From Streptomyces sp. ASQP_92 (GTDB lineage Bacteria > Actinomycetota > Actinomycetes > Streptomycetales > Streptomycetaceae): a stretch of 64,000 bases of DNA. Positions 7,794 through 15,470 of this stretch are shown here, one piece after another (positions within the stretch are counted from its first letter, which is position 1; every line of letters begins with the position of its first letter). The DNA lies in assembly GCF_025399895.1 (NCBI RefSeq), contig NZ_JAODUA010000015.1:1-64000 (forward strand), in the 5' to 3' direction. The notes beneath the pieces were generated by a model, which searched no databases, was not told the origin of the DNA, and worked only from the letters and a program-made list of their open reading frames with translations. The translations under genes were made by a program, and so were the position numbers.

Positions 7794-7823
7794 ACACTTC
7801 GGCCGGGGTGACGGAGGGCCCGT

Positions 7824-7985
7824 CTACCAGCGATACCAGCGGCCGCTACCACCCTTCGGGCGGGCCACGAACCCGATCAGCCAGATCACCAGAACCGCGA
7901 TCGCGACCCACCAAAGGATCTTGAGCGCGAATCCGGCACCGAACAGAATCAGGGCGAGCAGAAGAACGAGAAGCAGGGGAACCAT
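7824..7985 (-). CDS. 53-residue hydrophobic membrane protein, copy 2
   Basis: This is the paralogue of the protein at 552-713: two hydrophobic segments, a central Trp pair and a WYRW end. Differences are conservative (Ile for Ala before WW, IAVLVI for VVVLVL, Lys and Gly in the tail). The start ATG 7983-7985 follows the same GGAGG-TTGATAA leader as copy 1, so even the translation-initiation region is duplicated. It should insert in the cytoplasmic membrane as a small hairpin. The two copies flank the CsbD and PRC-barrel genes, marking this 7-kb stretch as a stress-protein cluster. Function unknown. Confidence 0.85.
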   Translation of the reverse strand: MVPLLLVLLLALILFGAGFALKILWWVAIAVLVIWLIGFVARPKGGSGRWYRW

Positions 7986-8122
7986 AGTTATCAACCTCCA
8001 GGGATTCATCTGCCCCGAGCCGGGCGAGGTATGCGCTGCGCTTTACGTGTTTTATCGGTGCCGGTGGGAACCCGGTCGATTCCCGGACGCTGGAAGGCAG
8101 GCGATTTTGGCGGGGTTCATCT

Positions 8123-8935
8123 TCACGCCGCGATCTGGTGCGTGGGCTCGTGCAGAGCCTGTGCGCGAATGCGGGCGCAGGTGCGCGTGATGAGGCGGGA
8201 CACATGCATCTGGGAGAGGCCGAGTTCTTCCGCGATGGCATTCTGCGTCTTGTCCTGGAAGAACCGCATATAGAGAATGCGGCTCTCGCGTTCGGGCAGG
8301 GCCTGGAGAGCGGGCTTTACGGCCTCGCGCGCCTCGATGGTGTCGTAGCCGTGGTCGGTGGTGCCGAGGGTGTCGGCGAGGTTGCGACCGTCGTCACCGG
8401 GCGCGGACTGGAGCTCCGCGTCGAGAGAGAGCGCGGCATAGGAGTTGAGAGCCTCAAGACCGTCGTGGACGTCGTCCTCGCTCAGGCCGCACTCCACGGC
8501 GAGCTGGGCCAGGGTGGGCTCGCCGGCCTGGCAGGCCTGGAGCTCGCGGCGCGCGACGCGGACCCGGTTACGGAGCTCCTGGACGCGGCGCGGAACGTGC
8601 ATGGCCCACGCGTGGTCGCGGAAGTGCCGCTTGATCTCGCCGTTGATCGTCGGAATCGCGAACGCCTCGAAGGCCCCGCGCGCCACCTCGTACCGGTCGA
8701 TCGCCTTGACCAGACCGAGGGCGGCGACCTGACGCAGGTCGTCGCTGTCTTCGCCACGGTTGCGGAACTTGCCCGCCAGGCGCTGCGACATCGGCAGCCA
8801 CGCCTGCACCAACTGGCCGCGCAGCACCTCGCGTTCGGGTCCCTCGGGCAGTTCCCGCAGGCGCTCGAAGGCGTCGGCCGTGTCGGGCGCGTCCGCATGG
8901 GAGCGGACGATGTTCGTGGATGCGGGAGTGGCCAT
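8123..8935 (-). CDS. RNA polymerase sigma factor, SigB/SigF/SigG subfamily
   Basis: A 270-residue group-3 sigma factor. Region 2 spans about residues 38-108 (QRLAGKFRNRGEDSDDLRQVAALGLVKAIDRYE, then AFAIPTINGEIKRHFRDHAWAMHVPRR, which covers 2.3-2.4). Region 3 spans about 110-180 (VQELRNRVRVARRELQ, LAVECGLSEDDV). Region 4 spans about 200-258 (LPERESRILYMRFFQDKTQNAIAEELGLSQMHVSRLI helix-turn-helix). Region 1 is lacking, as usual for stress and sporulation sigmas of this class. Start ATG 8933-8935 follows AGGAGC. No anti-sigma or antagonist gene adjoins it; the nearest STAS protein is at 46379. It probably drives stress or differentiation genes and may control nearby csbD and PRC-barrel genes (inference). 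An initiator tRNA gene lies upstream on the same strand. Confidence 0.92.
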   Translation of the reverse strand: MATPASTNIVRSHADAPDTADAFERLRELPEGPEREVLRGQLVQAWLPMSQRLAGKFRNRGEDSDDLRQVAALGLVKAIDRYEVARGAFEAFAIPTINGEIKRHFRDHAWAMHVPRRVQELRNRVRVARRELQACQAGEPTLAQLAVECGLSEDDVHDGLEALNSYAALSLDAELQSAPGDDGRNLADTLGTTDHGYDTIEAREAVKPALQALPERESRILYMRFFQDKTQNAIAEELGLSQMHVSRLITRTCARIRAQALHEPTHQIAA

Positions 8936-8955
8936 GGTGTTGCTCCTAGGGCCGC

Positions 8956-8977
8956 GTGGTCGGGGGATTGACCACGG
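8956..8977. promoter_or_regulatory. inverted repeat in the sigma-factor leader
   Basis: CGTGGTC (8956-8962) and GACCACG (8971-8977) are perfect seven-base arms with an eight-base gap, 21-42 bases before the sigma-factor start codon. It could be a repressor site or an mRNA hairpin near the ribosome binding site. Confidence 0.35.
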
Positions 8978-9033
8978 AAGCCCTGCACCTTGTGTGGACA
9001 GAGCACACCTACGGTGGGACTTCCGCAGACGTG

Positions 9034-9054
9034 CCTCCGGTCCGAAGCACAACC
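9034..9054. repeat. 21-base exact dispersed repeat, copy 1
   Basis: These 21 bases recur exactly and in the same orientation at 36639-36659. The minus strand begins GTTGTGCTTCGGACC. This copy lies about 100-120 bases upstream of the minus-strand sigma-factor gene; the other lies about 205-225 bases upstream of a minus-strand DUF6381 gene. Looser similarity continues for some 13 bases on the gene-proximal side. A shared promoter or regulator site is the simplest reading. Confidence 0.6.
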
Positions 9055-9150
9055 CGCGCTTGCCCCCGAACCTCGGCACTAAACAACCCGGATGAGTGAT
9101 CCTCGGGCCCGACTGGAGCGACTCGGTCCGACGCCACGGGAGGCATGCGA

Positions 9151-9184
9151 AGAGGCCCGGATCCAGTGCTGGATCCGGGCCTCT
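9151..9184 (-). terminator. terminator of the initiator tRNA gene
   Basis: A perfect 16-base inverted repeat (9151-9166 with 9169-9184) lies a few bases beyond the 3' end of the tRNA on the minus strand. Confidence 0.85.
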
Positions 9185-9192
9185 GCGTTCAG

Positions 9193-9266
9193 TAGCGGGG
9201 ACAGGATTTGAACCTGCGACCTCTGGGTTATGAGCCCAGCGAGCTACCGAGCTGCTCCACCCCGCG
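9193..9266 (-). tRNA. initiator tRNA-Met (CAT anticodon)
   Basis: The minus strand folds as a complete 74-base tRNA: acceptor CGCGGGG with CCCCGC, D arm GAGCAGCTCGGTAGCTC, anticodon stem GGGCTCATAACCC with anticodon CAT, and T arm AGGTTCAAATCCT. Two marks of an initiator are present: position 1 (C) does not pair with position 72 (T), and three G-C pairs close the anticodon stem. CCA is not encoded. A terminator follows at 9151-9184 and the sigma-factor gene lies downstream on the same strand. Confidence 0.95.
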
Positions 9267-9397
9267 TCGGTGAACACCACCCTACGCCATTCCTGGGTGG
9301 CTTCCCGCCACACGGTCGATGAACCAGCCGTACGTCACGCCCCGACGTGGACCACATCGTCCGTCCTGTCGCGCCCCGAGAAATCGGGCCGCCGGGC

Positions 9398-9667
9398 TCA
9401 GCCCGTCGGTTCGTCCGGCACGGGGTGGTCCGGCCGCTTGCTGCCGGAGTGCGGGGCTCCTCGACGGCCCGTGCCCGCCTCATCGGTGTCCGGGATCCCG
9501 GGATCGGGGCGGTCGCCGCCGTCCGCACGGCGCGGGGAGCCGTCCGCCGCCTCCCAGGGGTCCTCGTCCGAATCGGCACCGGCCTGTTGATCGGGCAGAT
9601 CCCTCGGTATCGGCTCGGGCACGGGCGCTCCGGCGTCTCCGGGGCCTTCGGGCCTGCGGTCGCTCAC
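9398..9667 (-). CDS. small acidic, proline-rich conserved protein
   Basis: An 89-residue, probably disordered protein rich in Pro, Asp, Glu and Gly. The recognisable part is the N-terminal half, PVPEPIPRDLPDQQAGADSDEDPWE, a motif seen in a family of small Streptomyces proteins of unknown role. The GTG at 9665-9667 is chosen because AAGGGAG stands eight bases upstream and because family members begin M-S-D-R. The upstream neighbour is divergent (9804), so 9668-9803 should contain both promoters. Confidence 0.65.
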   Translation of the reverse strand: MSDRRPEGPGDAGAPVPEPIPRDLPDQQAGADSDEDPWEAADGSPRRADGGDRPDPGIPDTDEAGTGRRGAPHSGSKRPDHPVPDEPTG

Positions 9668-9803
9668 GATGGGTACTCCCTTTCCCTCGGTGCCTCGTTG
9701 CGCACCGCCTACCCCGGCCGCCGCGGCTGATTCCGCCTCGACGATCGGGCGCCGGCGGAAGGGACCGCGCGGGCCCAGGCCGCCACCTCCTACCCTCGGC
9801 CGC

Positions 9804-10658
9804 ATGGAAGACATCTGGCATCTTCTGGAGTGCGTCCACGCTCCCGTCTACTTCGCGCCGGAAACGGGCCCCGCCTATGCCGCGGCCGGGGCAGGACTCA
9901 AGGGTTTCTGGACGGGGTACGTCGCCTCGCGCGCGGCGGCGCTCGGTGCGGCCGCGCCGGAGGTGGTGACGGCCGCCTTCTACAACTTCGCCCCGGTGCG
10001 CATCGCCCGCGCGCTTCCCGGCGCTTGGCACCGCTGTCCGCCCGCGACCGTCCTGGCGGCCCGGCTCGATGTGGCCGACCGGTGTCTGCGCCGGCTGTTG
10101 GGAGAGCTCGTCGACAGTGCGGAGACGGCCGAGGCCGCCGAGCTCGGACAGCGCGCGGTACGTGAACTACCCACCTCCGGAAGGGTGTTGTTCGCCGCGC
10201 ACGCCGCGGTGCCGATGCCCGAGGAGCCCCACCTCGCCCTTTGGTGGGCGGCCACCGCGCTGCGCGAATTCCGCGGCGACGGACATGTGGCGGCCCTGCT
10301 GACGGCCGGGATCGACGGCTGTGAGGCGAATGTGATCAGTGTGGCGTGGGGCCTCGCCCCGCCGGAACAGCGCCTCAACCGCGGCTGGAGCGAGGCGGAG
10401 TGGCAGGCCGCGGGACAGCGCCTGCGCGCACGAGGCATCCTCGCGGCCGACGGTACGCCGACGGCCCGAGGGCGCGGGGAGCGGGCGGCGATCGAGGCCG
10501 CCACGGACCGCCTGGCCGGGCCTCTCGTGGAGGTACTGGGCCCGCACGGCAGGGACAGGCTCACCGCATGCCTCGACCCGCTCGCACGGCGCATCGTCGA
10601 AGGGGGAGGCGTGCCGTTTCCCAACGCGATGGGGCTCCCGCCGCTGCGGCCCGGGTAG
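9804..10658 (+). CDS. SCO6745-like conserved actinobacterial protein
   Basis: A 284-residue soluble protein that matches, from memory, the uncharacterised SCO6745 family of Streptomyces. The N-terminal part (residues 1-70) contains the family's HAPVYFAPE and GFWTGYVASRAAALG stretches and a FYNF segment. Residues about 110-165 hold an EPHLALWWAATALREFRGDGHVAALL helix pair. The C-terminal half resembles a winged helix (LRARGILAADGTPTARGRGERAAIEAATDRLA), so DNA or ligand binding is possible. ATG 9804 is preferred because the family starts close to the HAPVYF motif; a ribosome binding site is not obvious. Function unknown. Confidence 0.7.
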   Translation: MEDIWHLLECVHAPVYFAPETGPAYAAAGAGLKGFWTGYVASRAAALGAAAPEVVTAAFYNFAPVRIARALPGAWHRCPPATVLAARLDVADRCLRRLLGELVDSAETAEAAELGQRAVRELPTSGRVLFAAHAAVPMPEEPHLALWWAATALREFRGDGHVAALLTAGIDGCEANVISVAWGLAPPEQRLNRGWSEAEWQAAGQRLRARGILAADGTPTARGRGERAAIEAATDRLAGPLVEVLGPHGRDRLTACLDPLARRIVEGGGVPFPNAMGLPPLRPG

Positions 10659-10700
10659 GTGGCCGGGGATGTCACGGCGCGCGCCGCTCCTCGCGGCCCT

Positions 10701-10723
10701 CGGGCGGGCGCGCTGCCCGCCCG
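10701..10723. terminator. bidirectional hairpin between convergent genes
   Basis: Arms CGGGCGGGC (10701-10709) and GCCCGCCCG (10715-10723) close a five-base loop between the genes at 9804-10658 and 10736-11005. Confidence 0.65.
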
Positions 10724-10735
10724 GTGCGTCTGGAC

Positions 10736-11005
10736 TCAGGGCCGGCGCAGGGTGACGAGCAGGGCGGTGGTGATGGCGGCGAGGGCCACACAGAGCAGAA
10801 GCATCCGGGCCCAGTTCGCGAGCACGTCGACCGTGGGGGCCGGTTCGGGCTCGGCCGGTGCGTGGTCGTCCTCGGTGGTGCGCAGCAGGTCGCACAGCAC
10901 GCACTGGTCGGTCGGGCGCGTGAGGAGCGGTGTATCGAGCCAGTAGGCGTCGGAAAGGGAAGCGAAGGGCACGGGGGTGCGGCCGTGGGCGCCGGGAGAG
11001 GTCAC
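10736..11005 (-). CDS. small tail-anchored membrane protein with a CxxC motif
   Basis: An 89-residue protein whose C-terminal 25 residues are one hydrophobic helix (MLLLCVALAAITTALLV) followed by a short basic end, suggesting a tail anchor with the N-terminus in the cytoplasm. Residues 35-38 are C-V-L-C, in the context DQCVLCDLLRTTEDDH, which could bind metal or form a disulfide. The GTG start at 11003-11005 lacks a strong ribosome binding site. I do not recognise the family. Confidence 0.55.
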   Translation of the reverse strand: MTSPGAHGRTPVPFASLSDAYWLDTPLLTRPTDQCVLCDLLRTTEDDHAPAEPEPAPTVDVLANWARMLLLCVALAAITTALLVTLRRP

Positions 11006-11316
11006 GCCCGTTCAACGGTGCCGGCGGCCCTGCGGGCACGAGAGTTGACCGAGACGCTTCGGTGAGCCGTAGGTTTCCCGCCACGATCGGAGACTGATGA
11101 GAAGGGCAACGGAGCACGCCCGGTGGGGAGTTGGCGCCTCGCGGGGGAGCGGCCGTGGCGATGAGTCGGGCACCGGAGGGCGGGCCGCCGTGGCGGGAGG
11201 AAGCGTTCCGCGCGGCCCGGCGCGTGCCCGGGCGCGCGGATCCGCCTGGTGGAAGCCGGGGCGCTTCGGCAGACTTGGGGGGTGCGCGGGGCACGGGGCG
11301 GGCGGGGGAGAGCACG
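11006..11316. other. 311-base upstream region of the ROK regulator
   Basis: No convincing gene is seen. TTGACC (11045-11050) and TAGGTT (11070-11075) are separated by 19 bases and might be a weak promoter. The rest is very GC-rich and contains in-frame extensions of the ROK gene that lack ribosome binding sites. Confidence 0.4.
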
Positions 11317-12579
11317 GTGGCAGAGTTGCGAAGCGGAGTGGTGCGCGGGGTGGTCATGGGGGGTAAGGCGCGGCCGAATGACCGCGCCTCCATCCGGCGC
11401 ACCAACCTCGGTCTGGTGCTGCGGCTCCTGCGCGACACCGGCCCGCGCTCGCGCGCACAGATCGCGGGGGACACCGGCCTGCCCCGCCCGACCGTCACCA
11501 ATCTCGTCGCCGAACTCGTCGAACTCCGTCTCGTGCGCGAGGGGAACTCGCAGCGCGAGGGCGCGGTGGGACGGCCGGGCGTGAGCGTCGAGATCGACGG
11601 GCGAGCGGTCTGCGGCCTGGGTCTTGAGATCAACGCCGATTACGTCAGCGCCATCGCGCAGTCCCTGGGCGGTGACCACGTCTTCGGGCGCCGGATCCCC
11701 CTCGACGTCCGGGCGGCCGGGCCGGACGCGGTGCTGGACACGACGGCGGAGTTGATCCGCGAGGCCGATGCCGCCGTCACCGCCGCCGGCGCGCGTCTGG
11801 TGGGCGCGGCCCTGGGCGCGCCCGGCAACGTGGACATCGCCACCGGTCACGTCGTCTACGCCCCGAACATCGGCTGGCGCGGTGTCGCGGCGCTGACCGA
11901 ACTGCGGCGCCGTCTGGGACGCGACGCGCCCGCGCTCCACCTGGAGAACGACGCGAAGCTGGCGGCCATCGCCGAGTACGTGATCGCCTCCGCCGCCGAC
12001 ATCCACGACCTCATCTCCCTCACGGGCGAGACCGGTGTCGGCGGCGGCATCATCAGCGGCGGCAGGCTGCTGCGCGGAGCCCGGGGTTTCGCCGGCGAGA
12101 TCGGCCATATGCAGCTCGCCCCCGGCGGCCGGCTCTGCAACTGCGGGCGACGCGGCTGCTGGGAGACCCTGGTCGGCCTCGGCGCCCTGCTGCGCCACGC
12201 CGCCGACCCGGACGACCCCGTGCACGACGCGTCCCTCGACATCGCCACCCGGCTCGGCGCCCTGCGCGCACGCGCCGAGGCCGGTGACGCCCGCACGCTG
12301 GGCGCGCTCGACCGCCTCGCCGACGACCTCAGCCTCGGGATCGCGCTCCTGGTCGATGTGCTCAACCCCCGTGCGGTCGTGCTCGGTGGCTACTTCCCGG
12401 TCTTCGCCGACCACGTCCTGGACCGGGTACGCGAAGGCGTCGCGCGACGCGTCATGGCCCCCGACTCGGGCGGTTGCGAGATCCTCCCCTCCACACTGGG
12501 CCTGGGAGCCCCGGCCCGTGGCGGGGCCCAACTCGCCCTCGACCCCGTCTACGAGGACCCGAGCGGCACCGCCACCTGA
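11317..12579 (+). CDS. ROK family transcriptional regulator
   Basis: A 420-residue repressor of the ROK group (NagC/XylR type). Residues about 25-85 are a winged helix-turn-helix (LVLRLLRDTGPRSRAQIAGD-TGLPRPTVTNLVAELVE). Residues about 100-410 are a sugar-kinase-fold effector domain with ENDAKLAAIAE, G-E-T-G-V-G-G-G and the zinc motif C-N-C-G-R-R-G-C near residues 274-281, so a sugar or sugar phosphate is the likely inducer. The GTG at 11317 is favoured because GGGGGAG lies seven bases upstream; ATG 11356 is the main alternative. The gene ends 22 bases from the end of a convergent secreted lectin-glycosidase-like gene whose promoter carries a short ROK-like palindrome (15262-15279), so that gene is a plausible target. 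Confidence 0.88.
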   Translation: MAELRSGVVRGVVMGGKARPNDRASIRRTNLGLVLRLLRDTGPRSRAQIAGDTGLPRPTVTNLVAELVELRLVREGNSQREGAVGRPGVSVEIDGRAVCGLGLEINADYVSAIAQSLGGDHVFGRRIPLDVRAAGPDAVLDTTAELIREADAAVTAAGARLVGAALGAPGNVDIATGHVVYAPNIGWRGVAALTELRRRLGRDAPALHLENDAKLAAIAEYVIASAADIHDLISLTGETGVGGGIISGGRLLRGARGFAGEIGHMQLAPGGRLCNCGRRGCWETLVGLGALLRHAADPDDPVHDASLDIATRLGALRARAEAGDARTLGALDRLADDLSLGIALLVDVLNPRAVVLGGYFPVFADHVLDRVREGVARRVMAPDSGGCEILPSTLGLGAPARGGAQLALDPVYEDPSGTAT

Positions 12580-12601
12580 CGCTCCCGGTGCGGCGCCCGC
12601 C

Positions 12602-15235
12602 TCATGGCCCGTACGCCTGGAGCGACCAGAGTGAATAGCCGTAGCCCGTCCCGCGCTTGGTGCCGTAGACGCGCAGATAGCGTCCGTGGCCGGACAGGCC
12701 GGTGAGGTCGTCCACGCCTCCGTCGCCGGCTGCCGTGGTGCGCAGCGTGGTCCAGGACCGCGCGTCGTCGGAGATCTGCACCTGATAGGCCATGCCGTAC
12801 GCGGCCTCCCAGGTGAGCTTCACCTCCGCGACCGCCCGGTCGGCCCCGAGGTCGACCTGGATCCACTGCGGGTCGGAGAACTGGCTGGACCAGCGCGTGG
12901 CCCCGTCCCCGTCGACCGCGGCGCCCGCCGGGGTGGCGGCGGACTGGATGCTCGACGCGGTCGTGGGCCGGTTCAGGGCCAGGTCGTCGTGAGCGGCGGC
13001 GACCAGAGTCAGCAGCTGGCCCGCCGAAGGCCGGGTGTCGCCCTGGGTGCCGGGGTTGTCCCAGTCGCGCACCGGCGCGGTGCTCACGGGCCGAGCCCCC
13101 GACCCCAGGCTGAGGACCAGACCGCTGTAGCGGTTGATCAGCCGGTACGCGCCCGTGCGAACGGAGGGGCCGGCGGCGTCCGGCGCGCGCACCACCGGTT
13201 GCAGGGACCACTGCTGGGCGACCGCCGGTTTCGCGGCGGACCGCGTCAGCGTGACGCCCGCCCCCCAGGCGCGCCCCGCGTCGCCCGATCCGACCGAAAG
13301 CCCTTGCCCCGAGGCCGCGTTGGTGACCGTGTAGAAGCCGTCACCGGTGGCGTCGAACCGCCAGCGCTGAGCGGGGGCGGAAGCGTCCGGGGCGGCCGTC
13401 CCCAGACCGGAACCGCTCTGCGCCAGGTATTGGCCGCTGCCCGCGCCGATCTGGTAGGAGGCGCCCGGCACCACGGGGGCCGGAAGGTCCGACGCGGCGT
13501 TGGGCGTGAGGGTGATGTTCGCGTACTCGCTCGTGTAGGTCGAGCAGTAGAAGGCGCAGTACGAGCGGAACGTCTTGCCGACGACGGTGGATCCGGTCAG
13601 GTTGGCCGGGTCGAGCATCCAGCGGTACCAGGCCGCGTTCGGCTGGTTGGCGACCAGACCCATGTCGGTCCACTTCTGGGTGGCCAGGTCGTCGGTGACG
13701 TAGAAGTGCAGCGGCGTCCTGGTGTCCGTGGCCTGCGCGATGTTGTTCTGCGGGGTACCGATGTACTTGCCGAGGTATGCGCTCCAGGCGACGTTCATCA
13801 CCGCGAGCTGGGAGTGGTCCGGCATGGCGCCGCGGGCCACCTGGTCGGCGACGGTCCCCGTGCTGTCCGGCCGGTAGTCCTCGCCGGGCGCGAGGTAGCC
13901 GGAGCCGAGCCCCTCCGACGGGATGATGTCGCTCTCGGCGCCGCCGACACCCGGCGACCGCCACGCGCCGTCGTACCACTTGGTCCAGGACGAGGACGCC
14001 ATCTTCCGCGACATGGGGGCCCGCGCGACGTGCTGGAGCCAGATGGTGCCGCCGCCGGACTTGTCCAGGACGCGCGTGGCGTAGAAGACGTAGAAGTAGC
14101 CGGAGGCGTGGTCGACGAAGAGCCGCTGGTCGCCGTCGCCGTAGTAGTACGTCTCGTTAGGGAAGGCCGTGGTGTCGGCGCGTGCGGTGCTGAAGGGCGA
14201 GGTGATCGCATGGCCCTGGATCGACCAGGTCGCCCCCCGGTCCTTGGAGAGCGCATAGTCGATCGCGTCGTAGTGCAGGCCGTCGCCGAAGGGCTGCGGG
14301 GTGAACTCGTTGTGCACCAGGCCGTACCACCAGCCGGTGTCGGGATCGACCCACACTCCGCTCAGATCACAGAAGTTACGCTGCGAATACCCGGAGGAAG
14401 CGGGAGCATTGGTGGCGGTGCGGCCGGTGGGGCTGTTGTTGCACCGCCATGTGGTGTCGGCGTTGCTGTCCGCCGGGTTGGCGGGGTCGGAGGCGTTGCT
14501 GACCGGAGCGAGTGCGACGTCGTCGAAGTTCGGACCGGTGAAGAAGTTCCACTGCCTGCTGTCCTTGGTGCCGTACAGGGCGTGGGACTGCTGGTAGTAG
14601 AACTGCCCGTCGCGGTCCGTGAACGGGACGGCGGGGATGTCGTCGGGGTTGTCGAACTCGGTCGCCGCCCCCGCCGACAGGCTGTACCGAGCGGCCGGCG
14701 CGCCCGGGGCGCTCCACTGTTGCGACGCCTTGGACGGGTCGCAGGACGCGAGCCCGACCCGGGCGGCCGACGCGGCCGGACCCTGTACGGCGACACACTT
14801 GCCCGACTTGACGCTGTACATGGTCTTGTCCGGAAGGTACTTGAACCTCTGCTGCGGAGCCCCGGCCGCACAGTCGTACAACTGGACCAGGGATCCGGTG
14901 GCGTTGGAGGCGTCCGTGATGTCCAGACACTTGCCGAGCACCGTCACCGTGCCGTCGTCGCGCCAGGTGAATTGCTGGGCGGCGGTGCCGTTGCAGCCGT
15001 AGAGGCGGATGGGATTCCCGTTGCCGGTCGCCGCGTCGGCGTCGTCCAGACACCAGCCGCCGACCGTGATCACGCCGGTTCCGGCGACCGCCCCCGCACC
15101 GCTCGTGGTGCCCGCCCCGCCCGCCGGAGCGGCTGTCGCGGATGCCGGAGGCAGCCCCACGAACGCCAGGCCCATGACGGCGCTCACCCCGATGCGCCGG
15201 CCCCGCGAGCCCCAGCGTGATCCCCACCGTCTCAT
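12602..15235 (-). CDS. secreted multidomain carbohydrate-active protein: two ricin-B lectin modules, Asp-box core, F5/8C module
   Basis: An 877-residue exported protein. Residues 1-35 are a Sec signal peptide (RR-rich start, hydrophobic core, ATA). Residues about 58-185 are a ricin-type beta-trefoil with repeated Q-x-F/W motifs (AAQQFTW, PQQRFKY, SQQWS). Residues about 200-590 form an unrecognised catalytic-like core rich in Trp and Tyr that contains one textbook Asp box, S-K-D-R-G-A-T-W, pointing to a sialidase-like beta-propeller. A second ricin-like region (PAQRWRF, VAQQWSL) spans about 595-735. The C-terminal 140 residues are an F5/8 type C (CBM32-like) module. ATG 15233-15235 has GGAGGAGG nine bases upstream. 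It probably degrades or binds extracellular polysaccharide or glycoprotein. Confidence 0.85.
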   Translation of the reverse strand: MRRWGSRWGSRGRRIGVSAVMGLAFVGLPPASATAAPAGGAGTTSGAGAVAGTGVITVGGWCLDDADAATGNGNPIRLYGCNGTAAQQFTWRDDGTVTVLGKCLDITDASNATGSLVQLYDCAAGAPQQRFKYLPDKTMYSVKSGKCVAVQGPAASAARVGLASCDPSKASQQWSAPGAPAARYSLSAGAATEFDNPDDIPAVPFTDRDGQFYYQQSHALYGTKDSRQWNFFTGPNFDDVALAPVSNASDPANPADSNADTTWRCNNSPTGRTATNAPASSGYSQRNFCDLSGVWVDPDTGWWYGLVHNEFTPQPFGDGLHYDAIDYALSKDRGATWSIQGHAITSPFSTARADTTAFPNETYYYGDGDQRLFVDHASGYFYVFYATRVLDKSGGGTIWLQHVARAPMSRKMASSSWTKWYDGAWRSPGVGGAESDIIPSEGLGSGYLAPGEDYRPDSTGTVADQVARGAMPDHSQLAVMNVAWSAYLGKYIGTPQNNIAQATDTRTPLHFYVTDDLATQKWTDMGLVANQPNAAWYRWMLDPANLTGSTVVGKTFRSYCAFYCSTYTSEYANITLTPNAASDLPAPVVPGASYQIGAGSGQYLAQSGSGLGTAAPDASAPAQRWRFDATGDGFYTVTNAASGQGLSVGSGDAGRAWGAGVTLTRSAAKPAVAQQWSLQPVVRAPDAAGPSVRTGAYRLINRYSGLVLSLGSGARPVSTAPVRDWDNPGTQGDTRPSAGQLLTLVAAAHDDLALNRPTTASSIQSAATPAGAAVDGDGATRWSSQFSDPQWIQVDLGADRAVAEVKLTWEAAYGMAYQVQISDDARSWTTLRTTAAGDGGVDDLTGLSGHGRYLRVYGTKRGTGYGYSLWSLQAYGP

Positions 15236-15261
15236 GGCCGTCACCCTCCTCCATTATTTTG

Positions 15262-15279
15262 ATTAGCATCAGAACTAAT
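15262..15279 (-). promoter_or_regulatory. ROK-like palindrome overlapping the promoter of the secreted lectin protein
   Basis: ATTAG (15262-15266) and CTAAT (15275-15279) form a palindrome with an eight-base gap in an AT-rich patch that stands out from the GC-rich surroundings. On the minus strand a TTGACG -35 candidate sits at 15289-15294, placing the palindrome over the -10 region. TTAG...CTAA half-sites are known for XylR/NagC-type ROK repressors, and a ROK gene lies just beyond the 3' end of this gene. Confidence 0.5.
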
Positions 15280-15470
15280 TGACCGTCTCGTCAACCCCCT
15301 TGCACAGCAGGGTTGTTCGGCCCCCCGGCCCGGTGCGTGCTTCGCCGGGTCGGGGGAGTCCCTGGGGTCACCCCGGATCGTTCCGGATGCCCTGTTCGAC
15401 GCCGCCGCCACTACGTTGTCGACCGCGTCTCTGTCGACCGCCTCCATCACACCGAACAGCCCGGGGAGCC

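Noticed and set aside
12686..15220. Plus-strand frame of over 800 codons opposite the secreted lectin protein
   Set aside because: The minus-strand protein has a signal peptide, lectin repeats and an Asp box; the plus-strand frame has none.
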